In this document: positions 1-7,521 of the stretch, piece by piece
Layout: every line of letters begins with the position of its first letter
Position numbering within the stretch: the first letter of the stretch is position 1
Assembly (NCBI GenBank): GCA_013140465.1
Contig: JABFST010000466.1
Location: 1 to 9,003 of the forward strand
Direction: 5' to 3'
Origin: Methylococcaceae bacterium
GTDB lineage: Bacteria; Pseudomonadota; Gammaproteobacteria; Methylococcales; Methylomonadaceae
Length of the DNA stretch: 9,003 nucleotides
Program-made: the position numbers and the translations under genes
The notes under the pieces: model-generated
Told to the model about the DNA's origin: nothing
Databases searched by the model: none
The model's input: the letters and a program-made list of their open reading frames with translations, nothing else

Positions 1-358
1 GCATGTGCGGCAGCGGAAAGATTTTGATGGTGTCGGGGTACGAATCGATGGCTTTGGTACACGCCAAGGTGTTTTTGCCATTGACCATCATCGCGCACGA
101 GCCGCATACGCCTTCGCGGCACGAACGCCGGAAAGTCAAGGTGCTGTCGATGTCGTTTTTAATTTTTAAGATGGCATCCAAGACCATCGGCCCGCAGTCG
201 TCCATGTCCAGCTCATAGCTGTCTATGCGCGGATTTTCGCCGCTATCGGGATCCCAACGGTACACTTCAAAACGGCGCACATTGGTTGTGCCAGCAGGTG
301 CTTGGTAGGTTTTGCCGGGTGTTAGCACCGAGTTTTTCGGCAAGGTAAATTCAGCCAT
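1..358 (-). CDS. sdhB: Succinate dehydrogenase iron-sulfur subunit (partial, 3' end outside window)
   Basis: This is the iron-sulfur subunit of complex II, which passes electrons from the SdhA flavin to quinone at the membrane anchor. Only the first 119 residues are in the window. They form the N-terminal plant-type ferredoxin domain, and the [2Fe-2S] cysteine set is visible: C80, C85, C88 and C100, in the sequence [18 protein letters not shown] followed by TLAC. The C-terminal domain carrying the [4Fe-4S] and [3Fe-4S] clusters must lie beyond base 1. The ATG at 358-356 shares its first base with the sdhA TAA stop (TAATG), so translation is probably coupled to sdhA. The reading frame is open to the window edge. 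The family assignment is secure from the Cys motif and the operon position. Confidence 0.96.
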   Translation of the reverse strand, partial: MAEFTLPKNSVLTPGKTYQAPAGTTNVRRFEVYRWDPDSGENPRIDSYELDMDDCGPMVLDAILKIKNDIDSTLTFRRSCREGVCGSCAMMVNGKNTLACTKAIDSYPDTIKIFPLPHM

Positions 359-2142
359 TAGTAAACCCTCTCTTTGGGTGGGATAGCCGCCACTTCGTCG
401 GTTAATGTGTATAAATGCACGGGGCGGTAATCGATTTTTAGTTCGCTGCCGTTAAACCAAGTCAGGGTGTGTTTTAGCCAGTTGTCATCATCGCGGTTGG
501 GGTAATCTTCACGCGCATGACCGCCCCGGCTTTCGTGGCGGTTGCCAGCGGCGTTGATGGCGACGACGGCTTGGCTAAGCAAGTTGTCGAGTTCTAAGGC
601 TTCAACCAAATCGGTGTTCCAAATCAGCGATTTATCTTTAACGACTATATCGGCAAAGCTTTGTTGGATGTCGGTCATAGCGGCTATGCCTTCGTCTAGC
701 GTGCTTTGGGTGCGGTAGACGGCGGCTTTGCTCTGCATGGTTTTTTGCATGGCTAAGCGCACGTCCGCGACACTGCGGCTGCCTGAGGCATTGCGGATTG
801 TGTTAAAGCGCGTCAACGCCGCATCACAGGCATCGGCTGCCAATGGTTTGTGGGCGGTGTTGGGTTTGATTAGCTCGGCGCAGCGGATCGCGGCAGATCG
901 TCCGAACACGACTAAATCCAGCAGGGAGTTTGAACCCAAACGATTAGCGCCATGCACGGATACGCACGCCGCTTCGCCGATAGCCATTAAGCCGGGGACA
1001 ATTTTGTCGGGGTTGTCGCCGTCTAAAGTGACCACTTCGGCTTTGTAGTTGGTCGGTATGCCGCCCATGTTGTAATGCACGGTTGGCAATACTGGAATGG
1101 GTTGCTTGGTGACATCCACGCCCGCGAATATTTTGGAGGTTTCGGCAATGCCGGGCAAACGTTCGTGGATCAGCGCCGGATCCAAATGCTCAATGTGCAA
1201 ATAAATATGATCTTTATTTTTACCAACGCCACGGCCTTCTTGGATTTCTACCGTCATCGCGCGGCTAACAACATCGCGCGAGGCCAAATCTTTGGCTGAG
1301 GGCGCATAGCGTTCCATGAAGCGTTCGCCTTCGGAGTTGGTCAGATAACCGCCTTCGCCGCGTACCCCTTCGGTGATTAAACAACCCGAGCCGTATATGC
1401 CCGTGGGGTGGAATTGGATAAATTCCATGTCTTGTAACGGCAGGCCCGCGCGTAAGACCATCGCGTTGCCATCGCCTGTGACCGTGTGCGCGGAGGTGCA
1501 GGAAAAATAACTGCGCCCATAACCGCCTGTCGCCAATACCGTGACGTGGGCCTTAAACAAATGCAGCGAACCGTCATCCAAACACCAGGCCAATACGCCA
1601 CGGCATTCGCCGTCTTGCATGATTAAGTCCAGCACGATGTATTCGACAAAAAATTCAGCGTTGTTTTTAAGGGCTTGTTGGTACAAGGTTTGTAAGATCG
1701 CGTGACCAGTTTTGTCGGCGGCGGCGCAAGTGCGTTGGGCTTGGCCTTTGCCATAATGGGTGGTCATGCCGCCAAAGGCGCGTTGGTAGATTTTGCCGTC
1801 GGCGGTGCGCGAAAACGGCACGCCGTAATGTTCCAGCTCGATCACGGCTTCTTTGGCGTTGCGGCACATGTATTCAATAGCGTCTTGGTCGCCTAGCCAG
1901 TCCGAACCTTTCACGGTGTCGTACATGTGAAAGCGCCAATCGTCTTCGCCCATATTGCCTAAGGCCGCGCTGATGCCGCCTTGGGCAGCAACGGTATGGC
2001 TACGGGTGGGGAATACTTTGCTTAAACACGCGGTTTTAAGGTTTTTTTCCGCCATGCCTAAAGTGGCGCGTAAGCCCGCACCACCTGCACCCACGACCAC
2101 GACATCGTAAGTGTGTTCAATAATTTTAGTTTCTGCCGACAT
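358..2142 (-). CDS. sdhA: Succinate dehydrogenase flavoprotein subunit
   Basis: This is the catalytic subunit of complex II, which oxidises succinate to fumarate on the cytoplasmic face of the inner membrane. At 594 residues it is full length for the family. The FAD dinucleotide fold is GAGGAG (18-23). The covalent flavin is expected on H49 in [13 protein letters not shown]. Residues matching the E. coli active site are H245 (FHPTG), T257-E258, R289 (ASRD), H356 (VHYNMGG) and R401 (GANRLGSN). The block from SHTVAAQGG through [22 protein letters not shown] is of the alphaproteobacterial/mitochondrial type rather than the E. coli type. The ATG is 3 bases after the sdhD stop, and the ribosome binding site inside the sdhD end is weak, which suggests coupling. 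The stop overlaps the sdhB start. Confidence 0.98.
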   Translation of the reverse strand: MSAETKIIEHTYDVVVVGAGGAGLRATLGMAEKNLKTACLSKVFPTRSHTVAAQGGISAALGNMGEDDWRFHMYDTVKGSDWLGDQDAIEYMCRNAKEAVIELEHYGVPFSRTADGKIYQRAFGGMTTHYGKGQAQRTCAAADKTGHAILQTLYQQALKNNAEFFVEYIVLDLIMQDGECRGVLAWCLDDGSLHLFKAHVTVLATGGYGRSYFSCTSAHTVTGDGNAMVLRAGLPLQDMEFIQFHPTGIYGSGCLITEGVRGEGGYLTNSEGERFMERYAPSAKDLASRDVVSRAMTVEIQEGRGVGKNKDHIYLHIEHLDPALIHERLPGIAETSKIFAGVDVTKQPIPVLPTVHYNMGGIPTNYKAEVVTLDGDNPDKIVPGLMAIGEAACVSVHGANRLGSNSLLDLVVFGRSAAIRCAELIKPNTAHKPLAADACDAALTRFNTIRNASGSRSVADVRLAMQKTMQSKAAVYRTQSTLDEGIAAMTDIQQSFADIVVKDKSLIWNTDLVEALELDNLLSQAVVAINAAGNRHESRGGHAREDYPNRDDDNWLKHTLTWFNGSELKIDYRPVHLYTLTDEVAAIPPKERVY

Positions 2143-2145
2143 AAG

Positions 2146-2526
2146 TTAGCCTATGGTAAGTGTACGGAACACCGCCAACAACGCGGCGAGGCCCAAAAAC
2201 AGAAAGCTGAGGTTGACAGCCCAAACCGCAATAATTTTGATGCCTTCTGCGGCGATATAATCTTCGATGACCACTTGCAAGCCCAGCGCGGCATGGTAAA
2301 ACGCCACGATGATCCACGCAACGATGCACACGGTGTTAAACGGCGTTGTCAGCCAAGTTAAGGTGTCAGCAAACGGCGCATTCAGGCTCATATCCAGAAA
2401 GGTGATTAACCACAAAGTCAGCGGCACGAGGGCAACGGCACTGACCCGTTGCATCCACCAATGCGTGGTGCCGGTTTTTGCCGAGCCGAGTCCGCGCACA
2501 GTGGCTAAAGGTGATCTTAAATCCAT
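2146..2526 (-). CDS. sdhD: Succinate dehydrogenase membrane anchor subunit D
   Basis: This is the small membrane anchor that, with SdhC, binds heme b and the quinone of complex II. It has 126 residues and three hydrophobic helices, at about 29-47, 64-86 and 96-120. The HWWMQRVSA segment (22-30) near the N-terminus is typical of SdhD. In FYHAALGLQVVIEDY, H78 is the likely axial heme ligand, and D89-Y90 match the conserved Asp-Tyr pair near the quinone site in E. coli SdhD. The ATG at 2526-2524 has a GGAG-type ribosome site just upstream in the 12-base gap after sdhC. Anchor subunits diverge quickly, so the call rests on these motifs and on the position between sdhC and sdhA. Confidence 0.94.
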   Translation of the reverse strand: MDLRSPLATVRGLGSAKTGTTHWWMQRVSAVALVPLTLWLITFLDMSLNAPFADTLTWLTTPFNTVCIVAWIIVAFYHAALGLQVVIEDYIAAEGIKIIAVWAVNLSFLFLGLAALLAVFRTLTIG

Positions 2527-2538
2527 AACAGTCTCCGC

Positions 2539-2916
2539 TTAGACAAAAATGAGGGTCATCAAGGTGAGGACAAGTGAGCAACCGAGTTCAATCATCGCGT
2601 AGCGATCTAGGGTTTTGCGGTCAAAGGTTTTGCCCGTATCCCAGATGAGATGGCGCACGCCGTGGCATAAATGAAAAAACAGCGCGTACACAAAACCCCA
2701 ATAGACTAAGCGGAATAACCAAAAGCCCAGCAGGTCTTGCATGGCGGCGTAACTATCGGCACCGCCCGCCAGCGCAGAGATGATGTAAACAAAAAACAGT
2801 AGCCCGCCCGACAACATAACGCCCGTCATGCGGTGGGTGATGGAAATGATGCCTGTTAAAGGCAACCTGTACGCCTGCAAATGCGGTGAAGTGGGTCTGC
2901 TAGAATTGCTTGCCAT
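2539..2916 (-). CDS. sdhC: Succinate dehydrogenase cytochrome b556 subunit
   Basis: This is the larger anchor of complex II. With the start chosen here it has 125 residues and begins MASNSSRPTSPHLQAYRLPL, matching the usual RP.SPHLQ.Y start of the family. S25 and R29 in SITHRMTG match the quinone-site Ser and Arg of E. coli SdhC, and H82 in FFHLCHGVRHLIWD is the likely heme b ligand. Three membrane helices are evident. An in-frame ATG at 2940-2938 would add 8 residues (MNTFWNTT) and has an equally weak ribosome site. A TTG at 2982 would add 22 residues and run through a leader hairpin, so I reject it. SdhC opens the operon, and sdhD follows 12 bases after its TAA. Confidence 0.94.
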   Translation of the reverse strand: MASNSSRPTSPHLQAYRLPLTGIISITHRMTGVMLSGGLLFFVYIISALAGGADSYAAMQDLLGFWLFRLVYWGFVYALFFHLCHGVRHLIWDTGKTFDRKTLDRYAMIELGCSLVLTLMTLIFV

Positions 2917-2951
2917 CGTAGTGTTCCAAAAGGTGTTCATAAAAAGCCTAG

Positions 2952-2975
2952 GCAACGGCGGTGTTAGGCCGTTGC
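2952..2975 (-). promoter_or_regulatory. Hairpin in the sdhC leader
   Basis: The perfect 8-bp arms GCAACGGC (2952-2959) and GCCGTTGC (2968-2975) are separated by 8 bases. The structure sits 35 bases before the preferred sdhC start and 11 bases before the alternative ATG at 2940. In the mRNA it would form a GC-rich stem close to the ribosome site. It could affect mRNA stability or translation of the operon. It has no U tract, so it is not a classical terminator. The function is inference only. Confidence 0.45.
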
Positions 2976-3073
2976 ACAACAAAACCGCTACGGCATAGTG
3001 AGTGCCGTTGGTTAGGGGCTAGGGGGTTCTGCCATTTTAAACCATAAGCTTATAAAGCTAACGGTTATTTCAT

Positions 3074-3130
3074 GCCACCCGTCATGCCGATGAGCGCGGC
3101 GGGTGCGGTCATTCGGGCATGATGGGTGGT
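3074..3130. repeat. Large imperfect extragenic palindrome A
   Basis: The left arm 3074-3088 (GCCACCCGTCATGCC) pairs with the right arm 3116-3130 (GGCATGATGGGTGGT) over 15 positions. Thirteen are Watson-Crick pairs, and two are G-T on the plus strand, which become A-C mismatches in a minus-strand transcript. The 27-base loop can partly fold further: 3091-3097 with 3105-3111 gives six pairs around one mismatch. There is no T tract on either side. It could be a REP-like extragenic element, a processing or protective mRNA hairpin, or a weak terminator for the ParA-like gene. Confidence 0.6.
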
Positions 3131-3152
3131 TTAATGCGATAAATCTATCAGC

Positions 3153-3200
3153 AGTTGCCCACAGTTTAGCCGTTGTAAGGCGCTTAACTGCGGGCAGTTA
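3153..3200. repeat. Imperfect palindrome B just downstream of the ParA-like gene
   Basis: TAACTGC (3185-3191) and GCAGTTA (3194-3200) are perfect 7-bp arms around two central bases, ending 3 bases before the ParA-like stop codon. The same stretch can instead pair at longer range: 3153-3166 with 3186-3199 gives 14 positions with one mismatch and two G-T pairs. Two competing folds are therefore possible. It lies where a terminator of the ParA-like transcript would be, but no U run follows on the minus strand, so intrinsic termination is doubtful. Confidence 0.45.
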
Positions 3201-3203
3201 GGT

Positions 3204-3899
3204 TTAAACCGTTAGCCCATCCAGCTCTTTATAAGCATGGTTTAGCCAAATTTTAACCCGTTGCCGTTCTAGTAAACCTAAGCCGTTTAAGCTATCGGCA
3301 TCTTTGTTTTTGGCGGCCCAAAAACTGTAACTGTGGCTGTCAATTTTAGTCATGACCGGCGCATGGAGGCGTTTTAAGGTGATGACTTTGGCGTTTAAGT
3401 CCAAGGCGCGGTCTTTAACGCCGGAGTATTCCAAAATGTTAAAGGTGTCGTCGCGCAATTGGTTTTGCACCAAAATATAATTCAGTTTAGGACCGAACTG
3501 ATCCAGCAGTTTGTCCAGCAAATCCACACAATCTTTGCCCGAATCCATGACATTCCAGTAGTTTATGGTAATGCCCAATTCTTCAGCCAATTCCAACACA
3601 CCCGATTCGGCTATCCATTGCGCCAAGGGGTAGTGGGTTTGCGCAGCCAAATCCACCAATATGCGTTGTTCGGGGTGTTCGGTGGCGGCTTCGATGATCG
3701 CATCTAGGCTTTGGTAGTCGTCAATCACAGTCGGTGAGGCATAGTCGCTGTAAAAGCGCAACAACGAGCCGTGTGAGCGGTCGGTGTCAAAACCAATAAA
3801 CGGCAGTTCATGGTCAATCAGGTATTGCGCCAATAAGCGTGCCACGACCGATTTGCCTACGCCACCTTTTTCTCCACCGATAAGATGCAGGGTACTCAT
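3204..3899 (-). CDS. Orphan ParA/MinD-like ATPase (TraL/MobD-like nucleotide-binding protein)
   Basis: This is a P-loop ATPase of the ParA/MinD/CobQ class with 231 residues. The deviant Walker A is KGGVGKS (11-17), with signature K11 and catalytic K16. An FDTD segment (37-40) follows, D83 in RILVDLAAQT is the likely Walker B residue, and N146 in LVQNQ may contact the base. No N-terminal DNA-binding domain is seen, and the length is that of small ParA proteins or the plasmid TraL/MobD-type proteins. No parB, mobilisation or cell-division gene is adjacent, so the partner and role are unknown. The ATG is supported by AAGGAG at 3914-3909, with 9 bases of spacing. The repeat-rich upstream region suggests its own control. 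It could position a cargo, act in DNA partitioning, or be a relic of a mobile element. Confidence 0.82.
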   Translation of the reverse strand: MSTLHLIGGEKGGVGKSVVARLLAQYLIDHELPFIGFDTDRSHGSLLRFYSDYASPTVIDDYQSLDAIIEAATEHPEQRILVDLAAQTHYPLAQWIAESGVLELAEELGITINYWNVMDSGKDCVDLLDKLLDQFGPKLNYILVQNQLRDDTFNILEYSGVKDRALDLNAKVITLKRLHAPVMTKIDSHSYSFWAAKNKDADSLNGLGLLERQRVKIWLNHAYKELDGLTV

Positions 3900-3913
3900 A
3901 AAAATAAACTCCT

Positions 3914-3996
3914 TAAGGTTAAGTTAAAAAGTAATCGCCGAGATTTGTGTGTACGGTCTTCAGCGATAAGGTGCTTGAAAAAGTAATCGCTGAAGA
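3914..3996. repeat. Direct repeat pair with core AAAAAGTAATCGC
   Basis: Two copies of a roughly 30-bp unit lie at 3914-3943 and 3967-3996. Each has TAAGGT, then a spacer of 5 or 6 bases, then an identical 13-base core AAAAAGTAATCGC (3926-3938 and 3978-3990), then a Y-GA tail. The cores are exactly 52 bases apart, about five helical turns. The first copy abuts the ribosome site of the ParA-like gene. A third shorter match (CAGTAATCAGC) lies at 4005-4015. A binding site for an autoregulator, or a partition-like site, would fit, but this is inference. Confidence 0.6.
3957..3996. promoter_or_regulatory. 11-bp perfect inverted repeat upstream of the ParA-like gene
   Basis: TCTTCAGCGAT (3957-3967) and ATCGCTGAAGA (3986-3996) are perfect complements around an 18-base loop. 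The right arm is the end of the second direct-repeat copy. As RNA it would be a stable hairpin in the leader of the ParA-like gene, or the end of the upstream transglutaminase transcript. It lacks a trailing U tract. As DNA it could be an operator, and I cannot choose between the two. Confidence 0.5.
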
Positions 3997-4005
3997 TGGG
4001 TTTAC

Positions 4006-4022
4006 AGTAATCAGCCATTACT
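4006..4022. promoter_or_regulatory. AGTAAT-N5-ATTACT palindrome
   Basis: Perfect 6-bp half sites AGTAAT (4006-4011) and ATTACT (4017-4022) flank CAGCC. The half site is the same AGTAAT core found in the two direct repeats nearer the ParA-like gene. The geometry is that of a dimeric repressor site. It lies 24 bases beyond the transglutaminase stop codon. Confidence 0.4.
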
Positions 4023-4045
4023 TAGCTAAAATTATGCCAAGACTA

Positions 4046-4954
4046 TCAGTCTAGGCGCAACACGTCCACCGATACGGTCAGGGTATGCTGCCCACCGCCA
4101 AATGCTATGCCTTTTAGCGGCGTGACATCGGCAAAATCCCGACCCCATGCCAAGGTGATGTGTTGCTCTAAGGGCATGGTGTTGTTGGTGGGGTCAAAAT
4201 CCAGCCATCCGGTGTCTGGAATATAGACAGAAAACCAGGCATGGGAAGCATCGGCACCGACTAAGCGGGCTTTGCCAGGTTCGGGTAAGGTTTCTACATA
4301 ACCGCTGATATAACGTGCCGCCAAGCCATACGCGCGTAAACAGGCGATGCCCAAATGGGCAAAATCTTGGCATACGCCGCGCCGAAATTTAAGCACATCG
4401 GCTAGCGGCGTCGCTATCGTGGTAAAGCTGGGGTCATAAGTAAAATCATTAAAAATACGCCCCATAAGGTTATGCACCACCTCAACCAACGGGCGGTTGG
4501 GTACAAACGACGCTTGTGCATATTGGGCCACGTCCGGGCTGATTGGGATCATCGGCGAGTCCAGCACATATTGTCTGGCTTCAAACAATTCGGGCGAAAA
4601 TTCGGCCTGTTGTCCTGAACCTGACAGCGGGGTTTCGCGTAACCAGGTTTGCACCTGCTCCCAAGAAATAGCACTAAATTGTTCTGGGCGGTTGGGTTTG
4701 GGCAACACGGTGACATCACTAATGGCGGTGACAACCAATTGTGTATGCGCTTGCTGGATGGCGAAATAGGCGACCCGGTTGCCAAAAAAATCGGTGCGCT
4801 CGCGCAGATCCAAGGGCTTGGGGTTGATGTCAAAATGGCTATGCTCACAGCGTTGGTAGGCGACATTGCGCGGTTGCAAACGCGCTTCATTTTGGCACAA
4901 GCCCACGGGCTGGCTGTAATGGTATAGGGTGCTGTGGGTGATGCGATATTTCAC
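4046..4954 (-). CDS. Transglutaminase-like cysteine protease (ATP-grasp-associated)
   Basis: This 302-residue protein has the bacterial transglutaminase N-terminal beta domain (about 1-85, MKYRITHSTLYHYSQPV) followed by a transglutaminase-like core. The expected triad is C195 in FRRGVCQDFAH, H238 in GADASHAWFSVY and D252 or D254 in GWLDFDPTNN. No signal peptide is seen, so it should act in the cytoplasm. Proteins of this family sit beside circularly permuted ATP-grasp and alpha-E genes in many bacteria and are predicted to be peptidases or amide-forming enzymes. No substrate is established to my knowledge. The start is GTG at 4954-4952 with GAGGA 6 bases upstream. It overlaps the preceding stop as GTGA, so the pair is translationally coupled. 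The gene ends in tandem TGA TAG stops. Confidence 0.9.
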   Translation of the reverse strand: MKYRITHSTLYHYSQPVGLCQNEARLQPRNVAYQRCEHSHFDINPKPLDLRERTDFFGNRVAYFAIQQAHTQLVVTAISDVTVLPKPNRPEQFSAISWEQVQTWLRETPLSGSGQQAEFSPELFEARQYVLDSPMIPISPDVAQYAQASFVPNRPLVEVVHNLMGRIFNDFTYDPSFTTIATPLADVLKFRRGVCQDFAHLGIACLRAYGLAARYISGYVETLPEPGKARLVGADASHAWFSVYIPDTGWLDFDPTNNTMPLEQHITLAWGRDFADVTPLKGIAFGGGQHTLTVSVDVLRLD

Positions 4955-7521
4955 AATTCGTCCTCGGTGGCGGTTTGCACCATCAACTGGGAGGTTTGGG
5001 CATGGCTAAAATATGCCGCTGCAATCACTTCCGCCAAACGCCATAGCAATTGCGTGGTGTCAGCCAAGAGCTGCTCCAAGCGCGGGTAGATGCCAGCATT
5101 GTCGGTCGCTAGTATCAGTTCTTGGATATTGCACAGGCGCAAATCGGTGTAAGCCTTTAAAACGATGGCTTCTTCTTCGCTGAGCGGGCTTTTGCCCTTG
5201 CTGCGCGGCAACACCCCAATATGGGCGGTCAGCTCCCGCAATTGGTAGGCCAATGAGCGCGGATGGGTTTCGTCCAGCAATAGCAGAGTCAGCACCATAG
5301 GCAATTGCAGCACGGCGCGGTAACGGCGTTGGTAAATGGTCAGGCTGTCGGTGGCGACCAGCACGGCTTCCAGCACTTGGTTTTGCAGGGGTTCTTCATG
5401 GCGCAAGGCCAAGCTGGAGCGCAGCAAGGCGATCAAGGCCAAGGCGCGTTCCAAGCGCCGTCCGCTATCAAGCATCAGCCATGCCGCTTCGCGGGTCATG
5501 CTTTCGGCAGTGAGTCCGGTAAAGGCCACAATACCCGTCAGCAAGTCGTCGAGATTTTTTTGCAGTTGTTCTACGCCCAGCTCAACATTGACCACACGCT
5601 GCTGCCAACGCCGTTGGATATTGTCTATGCTGCGCCAAGTGTCATGCGACCATAAATCACGGATGTTAAACGCAGCCTGTCCAAAGGCTTGGACATTGGC
5701 GGTTAACGAGCCTTTGCGGTTGCCGTCTTTTGCCAACACCAGCAGTTCCTGCTCTGGGGCTTGCAACAGGCTGTCGGCGCATTTGACAAAACCGGGGTAA
5801 GTGCCTGTCACTTGCGTCAGCGTGCGCAACAACACCGCCAAACATTGGGTGTCGATGGAGTCCTTAAACTCTAGGGCTTCCCTGAGTTTTTGCAATAACG
5901 TCCGCAACAGCCGCGTGGTGGCTTCGACGCGCTCTAAATGGCGGCCTACCCAAAACAAATTGTCAGCTGCACGGCTCGTCAGCGGTTCGCTGGCAACGTC
6001 CAGCAATTGTGGGCGGCGGGCTTGGGTCCAAATGCTGAGGGGTTTGTCGGGTTCTTTAGCCAGCACCCAAGTGTCTTTGCTGATGCCGCCCGCTTGGTTA
6101 GATACGACAAAATTGTCTTTTTGGCGGGCAACGCGGGTCAGTCCGCCGGGCATGACCACATACTCATTGCCGCTAGCCACGACAAAATTGCGCAACACGG
6201 CGTTACGCGCCTCGATGTGGTGGTCGATAAACGCGGGCAAGGTTGAAAAGCTGACTTGTTCCTGGCCGATAAACAAATGCGGTTTGGCGATAATTTGCTG
6301 CCGTAACAGCTCTTTTTCGGCATTGCTTAAGCTGCCGCCAAACACGGCATGGTTGCCCAAACTGCGGTTGATGGGCTTAATCACCAAGCTGTCCAAATTT
6401 TTGAGCACAAATTCCCGTTCGCGGCGTTGCCCGCACCACCAAGTGGCTATCGACGGCAATTTGAGTTCTTGGCTTAACAAATGGCGCGACAAGCGTGGCA
6501 AAAAGGCCAACAGGCCGGGATTTTCCAAAATGCTGCTGCCCAATGGGTTGGCAATGGCGACATGGCCTCGGCGCACCACTTCCAACAAGCCCGCCACGCC
6601 CAGTTGTGAGCTGCTGCGCATTTCCAGCGGGTCGCAAAACGAATCATCGACACGGCGCAAAATCACATCCACCGCTTGCAGTCCAGCCAGTGACTTAAGC
6701 CACACCCGTCCATCACGCACGGTCAAATCACCACCTTGCACGAGGGTAAAGCCCAGTTGGGCGGCAAGATACGCGTGTTCAAAATAGGTTTCATTTAAAG
6801 GCCCCGGCGTTAGCACCACGATACGCGGGTCTTCTTTATTGTGCGGCGCAATATCGACCAGCCCTTGTTGTAAGGCATGAAAAAAACCGGATAAGCGGCG
6901 CACTTGGGTTTGCCGAAAAATATCGGGCAACACCCGCGTCATCACGGTGCGGTTTTCTAAGGCATAACCCGAACCGGAAGGGGCTTGGGTGCGGTCGTCT
7001 AACACCCACATGCGCCCATTGGGGCCACGCGCCAAATTGGCGGAATATAGCGTGAGATGCCGTTGTTGCTTGGGCAAAGCACCTACGCAAGGATGCAAAA
7101 AGCCATCATGCCCAAAAATCAGTTCGGCGGGCAACAAGCCTTTTTTCAATAAGCTTTGCGGGCCATAGAGGTCTTTTAAGATCAGATCCATCAGTTCGGC
7201 GCGTTGCTTAAGCCCCGCTTCAATGATGGCCCATTCTTCGCTGCTGATTAATAAGGGGACGGGGTCTAGCCGCCACGGGCGGGTTAGGTTTTGGGCATCG
7301 CCGTACACATTGTAAGTGACCCCGTTTTCGCGCAACAAACGTTGGGCTTCGCGGCGGCGCAATTCCAACTGTTCGCTGCCCATTGCCTCCAAGGCCGCCA
7401 TAAAGCGTTCCCAATGCGGCAGGGCTTTGTTTTCAGTGGCATACATTTCATCGTAAATGCCCAACTGGGTGGCGTAATGTTGCGTACCCATGTCATTAGC
7501 TAGGTGATTGCGGTTAGGCAC
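4951..7521 (-). CDS. Circularly permuted ATP-grasp / alpha-E (DUF403) fusion protein
   Basis: This 856-residue fusion combines two partners that are separate genes in many bacteria. Residues about 15-490 are the circularly permuted type 2 ATP-grasp domain (COG2308), with VYGD (72-75), VLDDRTQAPSGSGYALENR (173-191), LTPGPLNETYFEHAYLA (237-253), ILRRVDD (287-293), NPLGSS (325-330) and IKPINRSLGNHAVFGG (381-396). Residues about 515-856 are the mostly helical alpha-E domain (COG2307), opening LTSRAADNLFWVGRHLERVE. ATP-grasp enzymes ligate a carboxylate to an amine via an acyl phosphate, so an amide or peptide ligase is predicted. The product is unknown. The listed start is GTG. An ATG at 7491-7489 would remove 10 residues (MGTQHYATQ). 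Neither has a good ribosome site, so the start is open. Its TGA overlaps the transglutaminase GTG. Confidence 0.93.
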   Translation of the reverse strand: MPNRNHLANDMGTQHYATQLGIYDEMYATENKALPHWERFMAALEAMGSEQLELRRREAQRLLRENGVTYNVYGDAQNLTRPWRLDPVPLLISSEEWAIIEAGLKQRAELMDLILKDLYGPQSLLKKGLLPAELIFGHDGFLHPCVGALPKQQRHLTLYSANLARGPNGRMWVLDDRTQAPSGSGYALENRTVMTRVLPDIFRQTQVRRLSGFFHALQQGLVDIAPHNKEDPRIVVLTPGPLNETYFEHAYLAAQLGFTLVQGGDLTVRDGRVWLKSLAGLQAVDVILRRVDDSFCDPLEMRSSSQLGVAGLLEVVRRGHVAIANPLGSSILENPGLLAFLPRLSRHLLSQELKLPSIATWWCGQRREREFVLKNLDSLVIKPINRSLGNHAVFGGSLSNAEKELLRQQIIAKPHLFIGQEQVSFSTLPAFIDHHIEARNAVLRNFVVASGNEYVVMPGGLTRVARQKDNFVVSNQAGGISKDTWVLAKEPDKPLSIWTQARRPQLLDVASEPLTSRAADNLFWVGRHLERVEATTRLLRTLLQKLREALEFKDSIDTQCLAVLLRTLTQVTGTYPGFVKCADSLLQAPEQELLVLAKDGNRKGSLTANVQAFGQAAFNIRDLWSHDTWRSIDNIQRRWQQRVVNVELGVEQLQKNLDDLLTGIVAFTGLTAESMTREAAWLMLDSGRRLERALALIALLRSSLALRHEEPLQNQVLEAVLVATDSLTIYQRRYRAVLQLPMVLTLLLLDETHPRSLAYQLRELTAHIGVLPRSKGKSPLSEEEAIVLKAYTDLRLCNIQELILATDNAGIYPRLEQLLADTTQLLWRLAEVIAAAYFSHAQTSQLMVQTATEDEL

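Larger units (their letters stand above)
2976..3203. other. Intergenic region between the ParA-like gene and sdhC
   Basis: Together with the sdhC leader, this gap of nearly 290 bases is the only room for the sdhCDAB promoter, since the gene to its right reads in the same direction. It is AT-rich around 3034-3060, with the perfect palindrome ATAAGCTTAT at 3044-3053. On the minus strand a TAAAAT hexamer lies nearby and could serve as a -10 box, but I find no convincing -35 partner, so I do not call a promoter. The right part holds two large imperfect palindromes, listed separately. I see no open reading frame or tRNA here. Confidence 0.5.

Noticed and set aside
2917..2982. N-terminal extension of SdhC from a TTG codon
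   Set aside because: It would add residues unlike the family and run through the leader hairpin. The family start matches MASNSSRPTSPHLQ.
3201..3210. Perfect palindrome GGTTTAAACC at the ParA-like stop codon
   Set aside because: Ten-base palindromes of this kind arise by chance, and most of it is coding for the last residues and the stop.
3900..4022. CRISPR array or plasmid iteron origin
   Set aside because: There are only two good repeat copies and one partial copy, with no regular spacers and no cas or rep gene nearby.
5801..6787. 328-codon open frame on the plus strand
   Set aside because: It lies wholly antisense to the ATP-grasp/alpha-E gene, whose domains are well matched there. The translated sequence is rich in Ser, Arg and Leu with no recognisable motif, as expected of a shadow frame.
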